Positions 8,574 through 15,631 of a stretch of 64,000 nucleotides of DNA are shown in pieces. The DNA comes from Leeuwenhoekiella polynyae (GTDB lineage: Bacteria; Bacteroidota; Bacteroidia; Flavobacteriales; Flavobacteriaceae): assembly GCF_042683665.1 (NCBI RefSeq), contig NZ_JBHUOO010000048.1; one strand, given 5' to 3'. The notes under the pieces are model-generated. The model was not told where the DNA came from. It searched no databases and saw only the letters and a program-made list of their open reading frames with translations. The position numbers and the translations under genes were made by a program. Every line of letters begins with the position of its first letter. Positions within the stretch are counted from its first letter, which is position 1.

Positions 8574-9210
8574 GATCTCTAATTGAATGCACAGCCTCAT
8601 TTGGCTTTGCATAGGTAAAACGATTCAATATTTGAGGGAGGGCATACCCATCAAGGCCATCTATGCAAACCGTCTGAGCACGCTCAAGGTTTAGCCAACC
8701 ATCATCTGCCTGTATGTGATCGTCTACATAAATATGCTTGATCTTGCCTATTATAAAATTACAATCATTTTCTTTGATAAAATATTCATTGACAAATTCA
8801 CACCCCATTTTTATACGGCTTTGCTTTACGTATGGAGCTTTAAAATCATCTAAAAATTCTTCAGTTAAAAGGGTCTTGTCAAATTCTGAAACATTCCCTT
8901 CGTATTTAGCTGAAGTTTTATGTGCTTCTTTTATGAAATTTTGATTCACGTGATTTACTGTGAAAACGCCAGATTTTACTAAGTTATCATAGGTATTGCG
9001 CTCAACAGAAGTTGGGCGTAGCACAAAACCCAAAAGTGGAGGGTTACTCCCTAAATGTGTTACCGAACTAAAAATTGCTACATTACTGATGCCGTCTTTA
9101 GAGACCGAACCAAGCAAGTTTGCAGATTTAAATCCCGTGCAGCTGTTTATAAAGTGTGCGCGATATCTGGATGGTAATTCTTCTATTTCCTTATCAGTAT
9201 AATGTCTCAT
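8563..9210 (-). CDS. Flavin reductase family protein
   Basis: A 215-residue protein with the split-barrel flavin-binding fold. It has the motif NLLGSVSKDGISNVAIFSS near residue 33, the family's usual SxxxxGxxNxA FMN-binding pattern, then NPPLLGFVLRP and the later YDNLVKSGVFTVNHV. Such enzymes reduce free FMN or FAD with NAD(P)H. As first gene of the operon with two FAD photolyases it could supply or reduce their cofactor; that is inference from context. Its last eleven bases overlap the start of the DUF2256 gene. A short inverted repeat lies just upstream of its ATG. Confidence 0.88.
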   Translation of the reverse strand: MRHYTDKEIEELPSRYRAHFINSCTGFKSANLLGSVSKDGISNVAIFSSVTHLGSNPPLLGFVLRPTSVERNTYDNLVKSGVFTVNHVNQNFIKEAHKTSAKYEGNVSEFDKTLLTEEFLDDFKAPYVKQSRIKMGCEFVNEYFIKENDCNFIIGKIKHIYVDDHIQADDGWLNLERAQTVCIDGLDGYALPQILNRFTYAKPNEAVHSIRDLGS

Positions 9211-9216
9211 AAAAAA

Positions 9217-9235
9217 GGGTAAGTATAACTTACCC
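9217..9235. promoter_or_regulatory. Operator-like inverted repeat in front of the light-repair operon
   Basis: GGGTAAGT-ATA-ACTTACCC is a perfect 8-bp dyad located 7 bases upstream of the flavin reductase start, so it would lie in the 5' leader or promoter. Its length and symmetry fit a dimeric regulator, for instance of the MerR/LitR class known to control photolyase genes elsewhere, but the sequence itself does not identify the protein. Confidence 0.4.
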
Positions 9236-9297
9236 CTAAATTACAGTTTGTTCAACTCGACTATTGTTAAGATTAAACAAAATAACAAAATTTTAGC

Positions 9298-10413
9298 CTA
9301 TTCAACTTTCTGTTTTTCTTGCTGATAGGTAGGGTAATCGGTGTATCCTTTTTTGCCTTGTGTATAAAACGTATCCTCGTCCCATTCTGCAGTAGGAGCA
9401 TTTATAGCAAAGCGTTCGGCAAGATCGGGATTAGAGATATATAACTTCCCGAAAGCTACAAGGTCGGCGTTGCCGGCTTCAATAACTGCATTACCGGTTT
9501 CTTGAGTAAAGCCTGAATTGATCATCAAGTTGCCTTTATATCTAGGGCGATATCTTTTTGCGATTTCTGTTTCAAGAAAATCAATTTCGCTTACATCAGT
9601 AAACGGTTCTGAAAGGTGTAAGTATGCTAAATCATAATTATTAAGACGTTCAATAATGTGATCAAAGGTTGGGATGGTTTCTTCTGTTGCTTTAATCCCA
9701 AAAACATCATTTAATGAAGGGTTCAGACGAACTCCAATTTTATTTTGAGGTATAACTTCTTTTACTTTATCTAAAGTTTCAAAGAAAAAGCGAACGCGGT
9801 TTTCAATAGTTCCTCCATACGCATCAGTACGGGTATTTGCATTTTTATTAAAAAACTGATGGAATAAATAGCCATTAGAACTGTGAATTTCTACTCCATC
9901 AAAGCCTGCTTCAACTGCATTTTTTGCTGCGTTCACAAACTCTTGTTGGGTTTCTTCAATCTCCTGCAGCGTCATCGCTTTAGGTTCTACCGTGTCTTTA
10001 AAACCTTCTGGGGTATAAGATTTTGCATTTGGGTTTACAGCACTTGGAGCTAATGGTTTTTCCCCATTATGGAAGTCAGGATGCGATATGCGTCCCACGT
10101 GCCAAAGCTGAATAAATATCTTCCCATCTTCTTTGTGAACAGCATCCACTACTTTTTTCCATCCTTCAACTTGAGTTTTAGAATGAATACCAGCTGTGTG
10201 AATATATCCTACTGCTCGTTTAGAAACCTGTGAGCCTTCAGTGATAATGAGTCCGGCTCCGGCGCGTTGTGTGTAGTATTCCACATGCATTTCAGTAGGA
10301 GCATTCTCAGAATTTTCTGCACGACTTCTGGTCATAGGAGCCATAACAAGACGATTTTTTAATGTAATATCTCCTAGTTTAAAGGATTGCAATAATGCTT
10401 GATTAGTTTTCAT
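9298..10413 (-). CDS. Alkene reductase of the Old Yellow Enzyme family
   Basis: A 371-residue FMN-dependent ene-reductase (NemA/OYE type). Seen in order: LGDITLKNRLVMAPMTRSRA at the N-terminus, WHVGRISH near residue 100, the FMN/substrate region EIHSSNGYLFHQFFN (about 183-197) and the C-terminal FGKLYISNPDLAERF. It reduces activated C=C bonds with NADPH and may act in electrophile detoxification. The start is the ATG at 10413; the frame could extend 12 residues further but MKTNQALLQSFKLG is the normal family start. It is monocistronic, divergent from the methyltransferase at 10546. Confidence 0.93.
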   Translation of the reverse strand: MKTNQALLQSFKLGDITLKNRLVMAPMTRSRAENSENAPTEMHVEYYTQRAGAGLIITEGSQVSKRAVGYIHTAGIHSKTQVEGWKKVVDAVHKEDGKIFIQLWHVGRISHPDFHNGEKPLAPSAVNPNAKSYTPEGFKDTVEPKAMTLQEIEETQQEFVNAAKNAVEAGFDGVEIHSSNGYLFHQFFNKNANTRTDAYGGTIENRVRFFFETLDKVKEVIPQNKIGVRLNPSLNDVFGIKATEETIPTFDHIIERLNNYDLAYLHLSEPFTDVSEIDFLETEIAKRYRPRYKGNLMINSGFTQETGNAVIEAGNADLVAFGKLYISNPDLAERFAINAPTAEWDEDTFYTQGKKGYTDYPTYQQEKQKVE

Positions 10414-10545
10414 AGTAATAGTAATTTTCTTTTTTATAAAAGTATACATCGAGATAGAGACTATGCTTGATGTAGGTTAATATTGCTTATTTTGTCCATT
10501 AAAATACTTTAGCCTGACGTGATTAGGTGTTAAACGTTTTGTAAA

Positions 10546-11340
10546 ATGGAAGTGAACGATTATTTCGAGATCAATAAGGAGACTTGGAATCGAAAGGTTA
10601 AACCGCATCTTACAAGTGACTTCTACGCTGTTGAAGCTTTTAAAAACGGTAAAAGCAGCTTGAATTCTTATGAGTTGAATGCGTTGCCTGATGTTGAGGG
10701 GAAATCCTTATTGCATTTGCAGTGTCATTTTGGTCAGGATACTTTGAGTTGGAGCAGAAGAGGAGCTATTTGTACCGGTATAGATATTTCTGATGTGGCT
10801 ATTGAAACTGCAAAGAAATTAAGTGCTGAATTGAATTTTGACGCTCAGTTTATCTGCGGAAATGTTTTAGACACTGCAGAATTAGTCACTCAAACTTATG
10901 ATATTGTATTTACAAGTTATGGCGTGCTAGGTTGGTTGCCAGATCTAAAACCTTGGGCAAAAATGATTAAAAATTGTTTAAAGCCCGGAGGCGTATTTTA
11001 TATCGTAGAATTTCATCCAATCGTTTGGATGTGGGATTATCGAGAAAATCCACCTGAAATGAGATACGGTTATATGCAAGAAGAACTCATATACGAAGAA
11101 AATACTGGGACCTATGCCGAAAAAGATTCAGCTATAACAACAAAAGAATATACGTGGAATCACGGCTTGGGAGCTGTAGTATCAGCATTAGCCGAAGCAG
11201 GCTTAAGAATTGAATATCTAAAGGAGCATGATGCTTCGCCTTATAATATCTTACCAGATCTGCAAGAGACTGAAGCGGGTTATGAATTGCAGAATAAGTT
11301 GTATCCTCTATTATTTGAATTGAAAGCGAGAAAGCACTAA
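10546..11340 (+). CDS. Class I SAM-dependent methyltransferase
   Basis: A 264-residue Rossmann methyltransferase. The SAM-binding motif I is LLHLQCHFGQDTLSWSRRG (about 54-72), with the acidic motif II residue in GIDIS and a proline-rich motif LKPGGVFYIVEFHP later. The N-terminus NKETWNRKV is the form seen in the UbiE/Tam-like group. The substrate cannot be inferred. Its stop codon overlaps the stop of the opposing DUF4174 gene by four bases, so the two genes converge completely. Confidence 0.88.
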   Translation: MEVNDYFEINKETWNRKVKPHLTSDFYAVEAFKNGKSSLNSYELNALPDVEGKSLLHLQCHFGQDTLSWSRRGAICTGIDISDVAIETAKKLSAELNFDAQFICGNVLDTAELVTQTYDIVFTSYGVLGWLPDLKPWAKMIKNCLKPGGVFYIVEFHPIVWMWDYRENPPEMRYGYMQEELIYEENTGTYAEKDSAITTKEYTWNHGLGAVVSALAEAGLRIEYLKEHDASPYNILPDLQETEAGYELQNKLYPLLFELKARKH

Positions 11341-11771
11341 TCGTCGAGATTTTCACGCATTTCACGCTGTCTCATCGGCATCTGATCTATAGTTTCAAAA
11401 ATAAGCTGAGGCTCTATTACAAACTGTTTTTGAAGCTTAACCAGACCATCCTTTCCTATTAGGGTTATTCCATTAAAAGTCTGTGGGATTTGATATTTCT
11501 TTCGCAGTGGAGCGATATGATAGTGATGCATCACCTTTAATTCTTTGTCATAAATACGCCCTTTTGCTAAAACAAAAAGCAGCATGTTACGATCTTCTAG
11601 CTTTTTCTGAGAACTTTTAAACTTTTCCCACTGTGCAGTAAAAGTTTCGTTATCTAAGCTGGCAGTAGAAAAGACCAAGATGCGATTACGCCACTTATAC
11701 TTTAAAAAATCTTCTTGGGCGTTAGAGGATAGGGCAAATAAAAACAGAGCTAAATTGGTGATAGTTCTCAT
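11337..11771 (-). CDS. DUF4174 domain protein, exported
   Basis: A 144-residue protein with an N-terminal signal sequence (about 1-18) followed by the thioredoxin-like DUF4174 pattern: YKWRNRILVFSTAS, then NMLLFVLAKGRIYD and FNGITLIGKDGLVKL. The domain resembles the thioredoxin fold but has no CxxC, so a redox role is not supported. Its ATG shares bases with the stop of the upstream msrA reading frame (TAATG), suggesting translational coupling with that exported repair enzyme. It converges on the methyltransferase gene with a four-base overlap. Confidence 0.85.
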   Translation of the reverse strand: MRTITNLALFLFALSSNAQEDFLKYKWRNRILVFSTASLDNETFTAQWEKFKSSQKKLEDRNMLLFVLAKGRIYDKELKVMHHYHIAPLRKKYQIPQTFNGITLIGKDGLVKLQKQFVIEPQLIFETIDQMPMRQREMRENLDD

Positions 11772-12434
11772 TAGTGTGCGTTGTCTTTTAAAAGTTCTGG
11801 AAATTGTTTTTTAAACCGATTGAGTCTGGGTAGTGATACACCCTGAATATAAGGATCGTTAGGATGATTTTTCTCGTAATTCTGATGGTAGCCTTCCGCC
11901 TCCCAGAATTTTTGAAAGGGTAAAACCTGAGTGACAATTGCGCCGTCATAAACCGTGTCGTTAAGTTCGGAGATAATATCTTCTATGATTTTTTTCTGAT
12001 CGTCATTCTGATAAAAAGCAATAGAACGGTATTGGCGCCCGCGGTCAGGGCCCTGGCGGTTTAGGGTCGTTGGATCTTGTGAGCCAAAAAAATACCAGAA
12101 CCAAATTTCTAAAGCTAACGACTTTAGGATCGTAAAAAACTTCTACGGCTTCGGCGTGATTGGTCTGGCCATAACTCACTTGTTTGTAAGTTGGGTTGCT
12201 TTGAGTTCCTCCAGAATATCCGCTTACAGCTTCTTTAACCCCTTTTACGCTTTCAAATACAGCTTCTACGCACCAGAAGCAGCCGCTTGCAAAATAAGCT
12301 CTCTCGTAGCCATCTACGGCTTCGGTTTGTACGGGTTCTAATTGAGCCATTCTCTGGTCTTCGGCAGAAGGGCCGGGGTTTTTACAACTTGTAGTTATAA
12401 ATAAAGTAAGCATAAGAAGGGAGCAAAGTCTCAT
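11771..12434 (-). pseudogene. msrA: msrA, lipoprotein methionine sulfoxide reductase A, frameshifted
   Basis: The first frame (12434 to 12045) gives a lipoprotein signal (TTSC lipobox), the active-site motif ASGCFWCVEAVFE and HAEAVEVFYDP, then goes out of frame. The rest of MsrA is intact in the next frame down to 11771: GSQDPTTLNRQGPD, RQYRSIAFY and GYHQNY. The shift falls in a run of seven A on the plus strand (12086-12092); removing one would restore NLVLVFFGSQDPTTLN, the family sequence. It may be a true mutation, a sequencing or assembly error, or a phase-variable tract. The intact enzyme would reduce methionine sulfoxide in exported proteins. Confidence 0.88.
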
Positions 12435-12518
12435 AGGTTTGAGTTTGATACTAATATAGGAGAATCACCAGTACAGCTCTGCTAATACCCTGTTAAACTC
12501 TAAAAATAGGGTATAAAA

Positions 12519-12543
12519 AAAAGCTCCGTGATACGGAGCTTTT
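12519..12543 (-). terminator. Terminator of the zinc-ribbon-family gene
   Basis: AAAAGCTCCGT, a three-base loop and ACGGAGCTTTT form a perfect 11-bp stem. On the minus strand it is followed by a run of T, the classical rho-independent form, 22 bases after the stop at 12565. Confidence 0.85.
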
Positions 12544-12564
12544 GTATATCGAAAAACGGCTTTC

Positions 12565-13344
12565 TTAGATCTTAGAGAAAATCGATTCCATTTTTTGTTG
12601 TTCTTCTTTAGCCAACTCTTCGTCAACTAAAATACGGCCACTATGCTCATCTGTGATGATCTTTTTACGACCGGCAATCTCAACTTGAACCTGTGGTGGG
12701 ATTGTGAAGAAAGAACCTCCTGAAGCTCCACGCTCTATTGCAACAACAGCAAGACCGTTACGCACGTTAGAACGAATACGCTTGTAGGCTTTAACAAGGC
12801 GCTCATCGATTTGATCTTCGTAGCTTTCTCCTTTTGCAAGAAGCGCTTGCTCTTCTTTTTCGGTTTCTGCTAAGATCTCATCAAGTTCTTCTTTCTTATG
12901 TTTCAAGTGCTTTTTGCGCTCTTCTACACGTTCTTTAGTAGTATTGATAACTTCGTTTTTCTGCTCTATTTGAGCACGAAATTCTCTGATGTTCTTTTCA
13001 GCAAGTTGAATTTCTAATTCCTGAAATTCGATTTCTTTACTTAGTGAGTTGTATTCTCTGTTGTTACGCACATTTTTTTGCTGCTCAGTATATTTCTTGA
13101 TAGCGGCTTTTGCGTCTTCAATAAGAATTTTCTTAGCTTTTATCTGATCGTCGATCAAGCTAAGCTCACCTCCTAATTTTTCAAGTCGGGTATTTAATCC
13201 TGCAACTTCATCTTCAAGATCTTCTACTTCTAAAGGAAGCTCACCACGCACGTTGCGTATGGTATCAACACGAGAGTGTATCAGCTGCAAATCATATAAT
13301 GCTCTGAGTTTCTCTTCTACAGTTGCTTCGGTCTTTTTTGCCAT
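12565..13344 (-). CDS. Coiled-coil protein of the C4 zinc-ribbon family, zinc cysteines lost
   Basis: A 259-residue protein: residues about 10-175 are a long heptad-rich coiled coil, then RSNVRNGLAVVAIERGA and the C-terminal fold FFTIPPQVQVEIAG...SGRILVDEE. That order is the one of the zinc-ribbon family of HP0958 and chlamydial CdsZ (PF02591), but the two CxxC pairs are SGGS and DEHS here, so no zinc site is left. The fold may persist without metal. Homologues act in mRNA binding and flagellar or secretion regulation, which cannot be transferred here. It starts one base after the Nif3 stop and ends in a strong terminator. Confidence 0.85.
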   Translation of the reverse strand: MAKKTEATVEEKLRALYDLQLIHSRVDTIRNVRGELPLEVEDLEDEVAGLNTRLEKLGGELSLIDDQIKAKKILIEDAKAAIKKYTEQQKNVRNNREYNSLSKEIEFQELEIQLAEKNIREFRAQIEQKNEVINTTKERVEERKKHLKHKKEELDEILAETEKEEQALLAKGESYEDQIDERLVKAYKRIRSNVRNGLAVVAIERGASGGSFFTIPPQVQVEIAGRKKIITDEHSGRILVDEELAKEEQQKMESIFSKI

Positions 13345-13345
13345 A

Positions 13346-14440
13346 TTATAAATACTTAATAGGATTGGTGTTTTCGTCTGATAAAACGACTGCGAAATTA
13401 GTAAATTTTTTCGTAAGAAAGTCGGTCAAAATATTTTTTGTGAATTGCTCACTCTCATAGTGGCCAATATCTGCAAGAATCAATTGATCTTCAGCTTGAT
13501 AAAACTGATGGTATTTAAGGTCTGCGGTAATAAATGCATCGGCACCGGCTCTAAGCGCAGCATTAATTGCAAAACTCCCGCTTCCGCCTAAAACAGCAAC
13601 TTTTTTAACAGACTTGTTGCATAAAGCAGAATGTCTAATCCCTTTTGCATTAAAAGCTTTTTTAACCACATTCAGGAAATCTAATTCTTCTAGAGGAGTG
13701 GTTAATTCGCCTATCATACCCATCCCAATATTTTGATTCTGATTATCTAAGGTTGTGATTTCATAAGCGACTTCCTCATAAGAATGTGCGTTGAAGAGTG
13801 CTTTTAAAACAGCTGATTCTAAACGCGCTTCAAACGTAATATGAAGCTGAACTTCTTTTTCTGTATGTAATTCCAGGCGATTACCAATTGTGGGGTTGCT
13901 TTCTTCGTTACCCCTAAATGTGCCTTTGCCTTTAGTGCTAAAACTGCATTGCTCATAGTTTCCTATGTTACCTGCGCCGGCTTTAAACAAAGCTTCTCGT
14001 ACGGAGATGACTTCATTTTTAGGTACATAAGTAATTAGTTTTTTTATTGCGTTTGATCTAGGGATTAAAATTTTTCTGTTTTCCAGATTCAAAGCATCAC
14101 ACATCCCTTTGCTTACACCGTGCGGCATATTATCTAAAGCGGTATGAATCGCATAGATCGCGATATCATTTTTAATGGCTTTAAGTATTACGCGCTCCAC
14201 ATAATTTTTACCCGTAATTTTTTTGAGTCCGCTAAAAACTATGGGATGAAAACTCACGATCAGATTGCAGTTTTTGGCAATAGCTTCATCAATTGTGTTT
14301 TCGAGCGTGTCGAGTGTCACTAAGACACCGCTAACTTCAGTGCTTTTGCTTCCTACAAGTAAACCTACGTTGTCAAAATCTTCTGCATAAGCGAGTGGGG
14401 CAAACTCTTCGAGAGCTGAAATGATATCTTTAATGATCAT
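13346..14440 (-). CDS. Nif3-like dinuclear metal centre protein
   Basis: A member of the Nif3/YbgI family (PF01784): FDNVGLLVGS near residue 25, SFHPIVFSG near residue 65 and the C-terminal DIGHYESEQF supply the His/Asp/Glu ligands of the dinuclear metal site. The central insert, about residues 120-230, is the PII-like domain of the longer family members and accounts for the length of 364. These proteins form hexameric rings; the reaction is unproven, with GTP cyclohydrolase I-type activity suggested. The start is the second ATG (14440). It forms a pair with the coiled-coil gene one base downstream, a conserved arrangement in Bacteroidota. Confidence 0.92.
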   Translation of the reverse strand: MIIKDIISALEEFAPLAYAEDFDNVGLLVGSKSTEVSGVLVTLDTLENTIDEAIAKNCNLIVSFHPIVFSGLKKITGKNYVERVILKAIKNDIAIYAIHTALDNMPHGVSKGMCDALNLENRKILIPRSNAIKKLITYVPKNEVISVREALFKAGAGNIGNYEQCSFSTKGKGTFRGNEESNPTIGNRLELHTEKEVQLHITFEARLESAVLKALFNAHSYEEVAYEITTLDNQNQNIGMGMIGELTTPLEELDFLNVVKKAFNAKGIRHSALCNKSVKKVAVLGGSGSFAINAALRAGADAFITADLKYHQFYQAEDQLILADIGHYESEQFTKNILTDFLTKKFTNFAVVLSDENTNPIKYL

Positions 14441-14604
14441 AAACAAATTAATTTTAAGGCTGTAAAGTTAACTAAAGCCTCGTGTCTTACCACCCCTTTT
14501 TATAAGTTCCAGTATTCTTGATCAGGCAAAGCCGAAATAAATTAGGAGCTATTATTTAGTCATTAGTCTGAAACTCTGCGTGTGGGTCTTTAGTCTAAAA
14601 ATTA

Positions 14605-14612
14605 TACCTTCG
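14605..14612 (+). promoter_or_regulatory. Candidate -7 box of lpxK
   Basis: TACCTTCG is one base off TAnnTTTG and ends five bases before the GTG start codon of lpxK, so the transcript would be nearly leaderless. The -33 element is not convincing. Confidence 0.25.
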
Positions 14613-14617
14613 GTGCT

Positions 14618-15631
14618 GTGAAAAAATTGCGTAAAATACTCTGGCCTTTTTCGGTGCCCTATGACGGTGTCACACGTCTGCGTAATTATTTTTTTAATAC
14701 GAAGATTTTTGATTCTCAGGAATATGACTTCCCGGTTATAGGAATAGGAAATCTTTCTGTAGGAGGAACCGGGAAATCGCCTATGACCGAGTATGTTCTG
14801 AATTTACTTAAGGATACGCATAAGCTGGCAACCTTAAGTAGAGGCTACGGAAGAGTAACAAAAGGATATTATGATGTAACACCAGATTCTTTAGCTTCTG
14901 AAGTGGGTGATGAACCTTTGCAATTTGCCCGAAAGTTTAAAGCTGTTCAAGTCGCAGTTTGTGAAAGTAGGGTAGAAGGAGTGTTGAATTTACGAAGTAA
15001 AAGTATTAAGCCAGAAGTCATTGTTTTAGACGATGTTTTTCAGCATAGAAAGGTAAAACCCGGATTGTTGATTATGCTTACCGCTTATAATGATCTTTTT
15101 TATAAAGACTTGATTTTACCTGCCGGAAACTTACGCGAATCAAGAGCTGGTGCAGATCGGGCAGATATTATTGTGGTAACTAAATGTCCTGAGGAATTAA
15201 GCCTTGATCAGCAACAGCAGATTAAACATAGAATTAAAGCGTATTCTGAAGCTCCGGTCTTTTTTGCAGCAATAGCCTACGATTCTTTGCGAAGAGAATC
15301 AGGAGTAGTATCTTTTAATACATTGCTTGAGAAAGAAGTGGCCGTAGTTACCGGGATTGCAAAACCCAAACCATTTTTAGATTATCTCAATCAGAAAGAG
15401 GTCAAGTATACCCATATTGAATTCGGTGATCATCATAATTTTACAGATGCTGAATTGGCGGATTTAGATCAGCAAAATATAATAATTACTACAGAGAAAG
15501 ATTACGTGCGTCTTCGTGGGAAGTTGAAAAAAGCAGCATTGTACTATATTCCAATTTCTTTTAAGTTACTCTATGAGCAAGCTGATTTTGATGAGAAAAT
15601 CAAAGATTTTGTGAAGTCTAAAGAAGTCTAA
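14618..15631 (+). CDS. lpxK: Tetraacyldisaccharide 4'-kinase
   Basis: A 337-residue LpxK, the membrane-associated kinase that phosphorylates the 4' position of the lipid A disaccharide. The P-loop GIGNLSVGGTGKSPM is at about 43-57, followed by LSRGYGR near 75 and DDVFQHRKV near 138, the characteristic LpxK motifs. The start codon is a GTG (14618): MKKLRKILWPFSVPYDG is the normal N-terminus and no ATG lies in frame upstream. The 3' end overlaps the opposing histidine-kinase stop by four bases. Its presence shows the organism makes lipid A with a 4'-phosphate step. Confidence 0.95.
   Translation: MKKLRKILWPFSVPYDGVTRLRNYFFNTKIFDSQEYDFPVIGIGNLSVGGTGKSPMTEYVLNLLKDTHKLATLSRGYGRVTKGYYDVTPDSLASEVGDEPLQFARKFKAVQVAVCESRVEGVLNLRSKSIKPEVIVLDDVFQHRKVKPGLLIMLTAYNDLFYKDLILPAGNLRESRAGADRADIIVVTKCPEELSLDQQQQIKHRIKAYSEAPVFFAAIAYDSLRRESGVVSFNTLLEKEVAVVTGIAKPKPFLDYLNQKEVKYTHIEFGDHHNFTDAELADLDQQNIIITTEKDYVRLRGKLKKAALYYIPISFKLLYEQADFDEKIKDFVKSKEV

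Noticed and set aside
12045..12434. Programmed frameshifting in MsrA
   Set aside because: A slippery heptamer would need a stimulatory structure, and the family is not known to use frameshifting; an indel in the A-run explains the data more simply.
12485..12514. ATACCCT...AGGGTAT inverted repeat before the MsrA gene
   Set aside because: The loop is 16 bases and the stem only seven, next to a much stronger terminator; I could not support a function.
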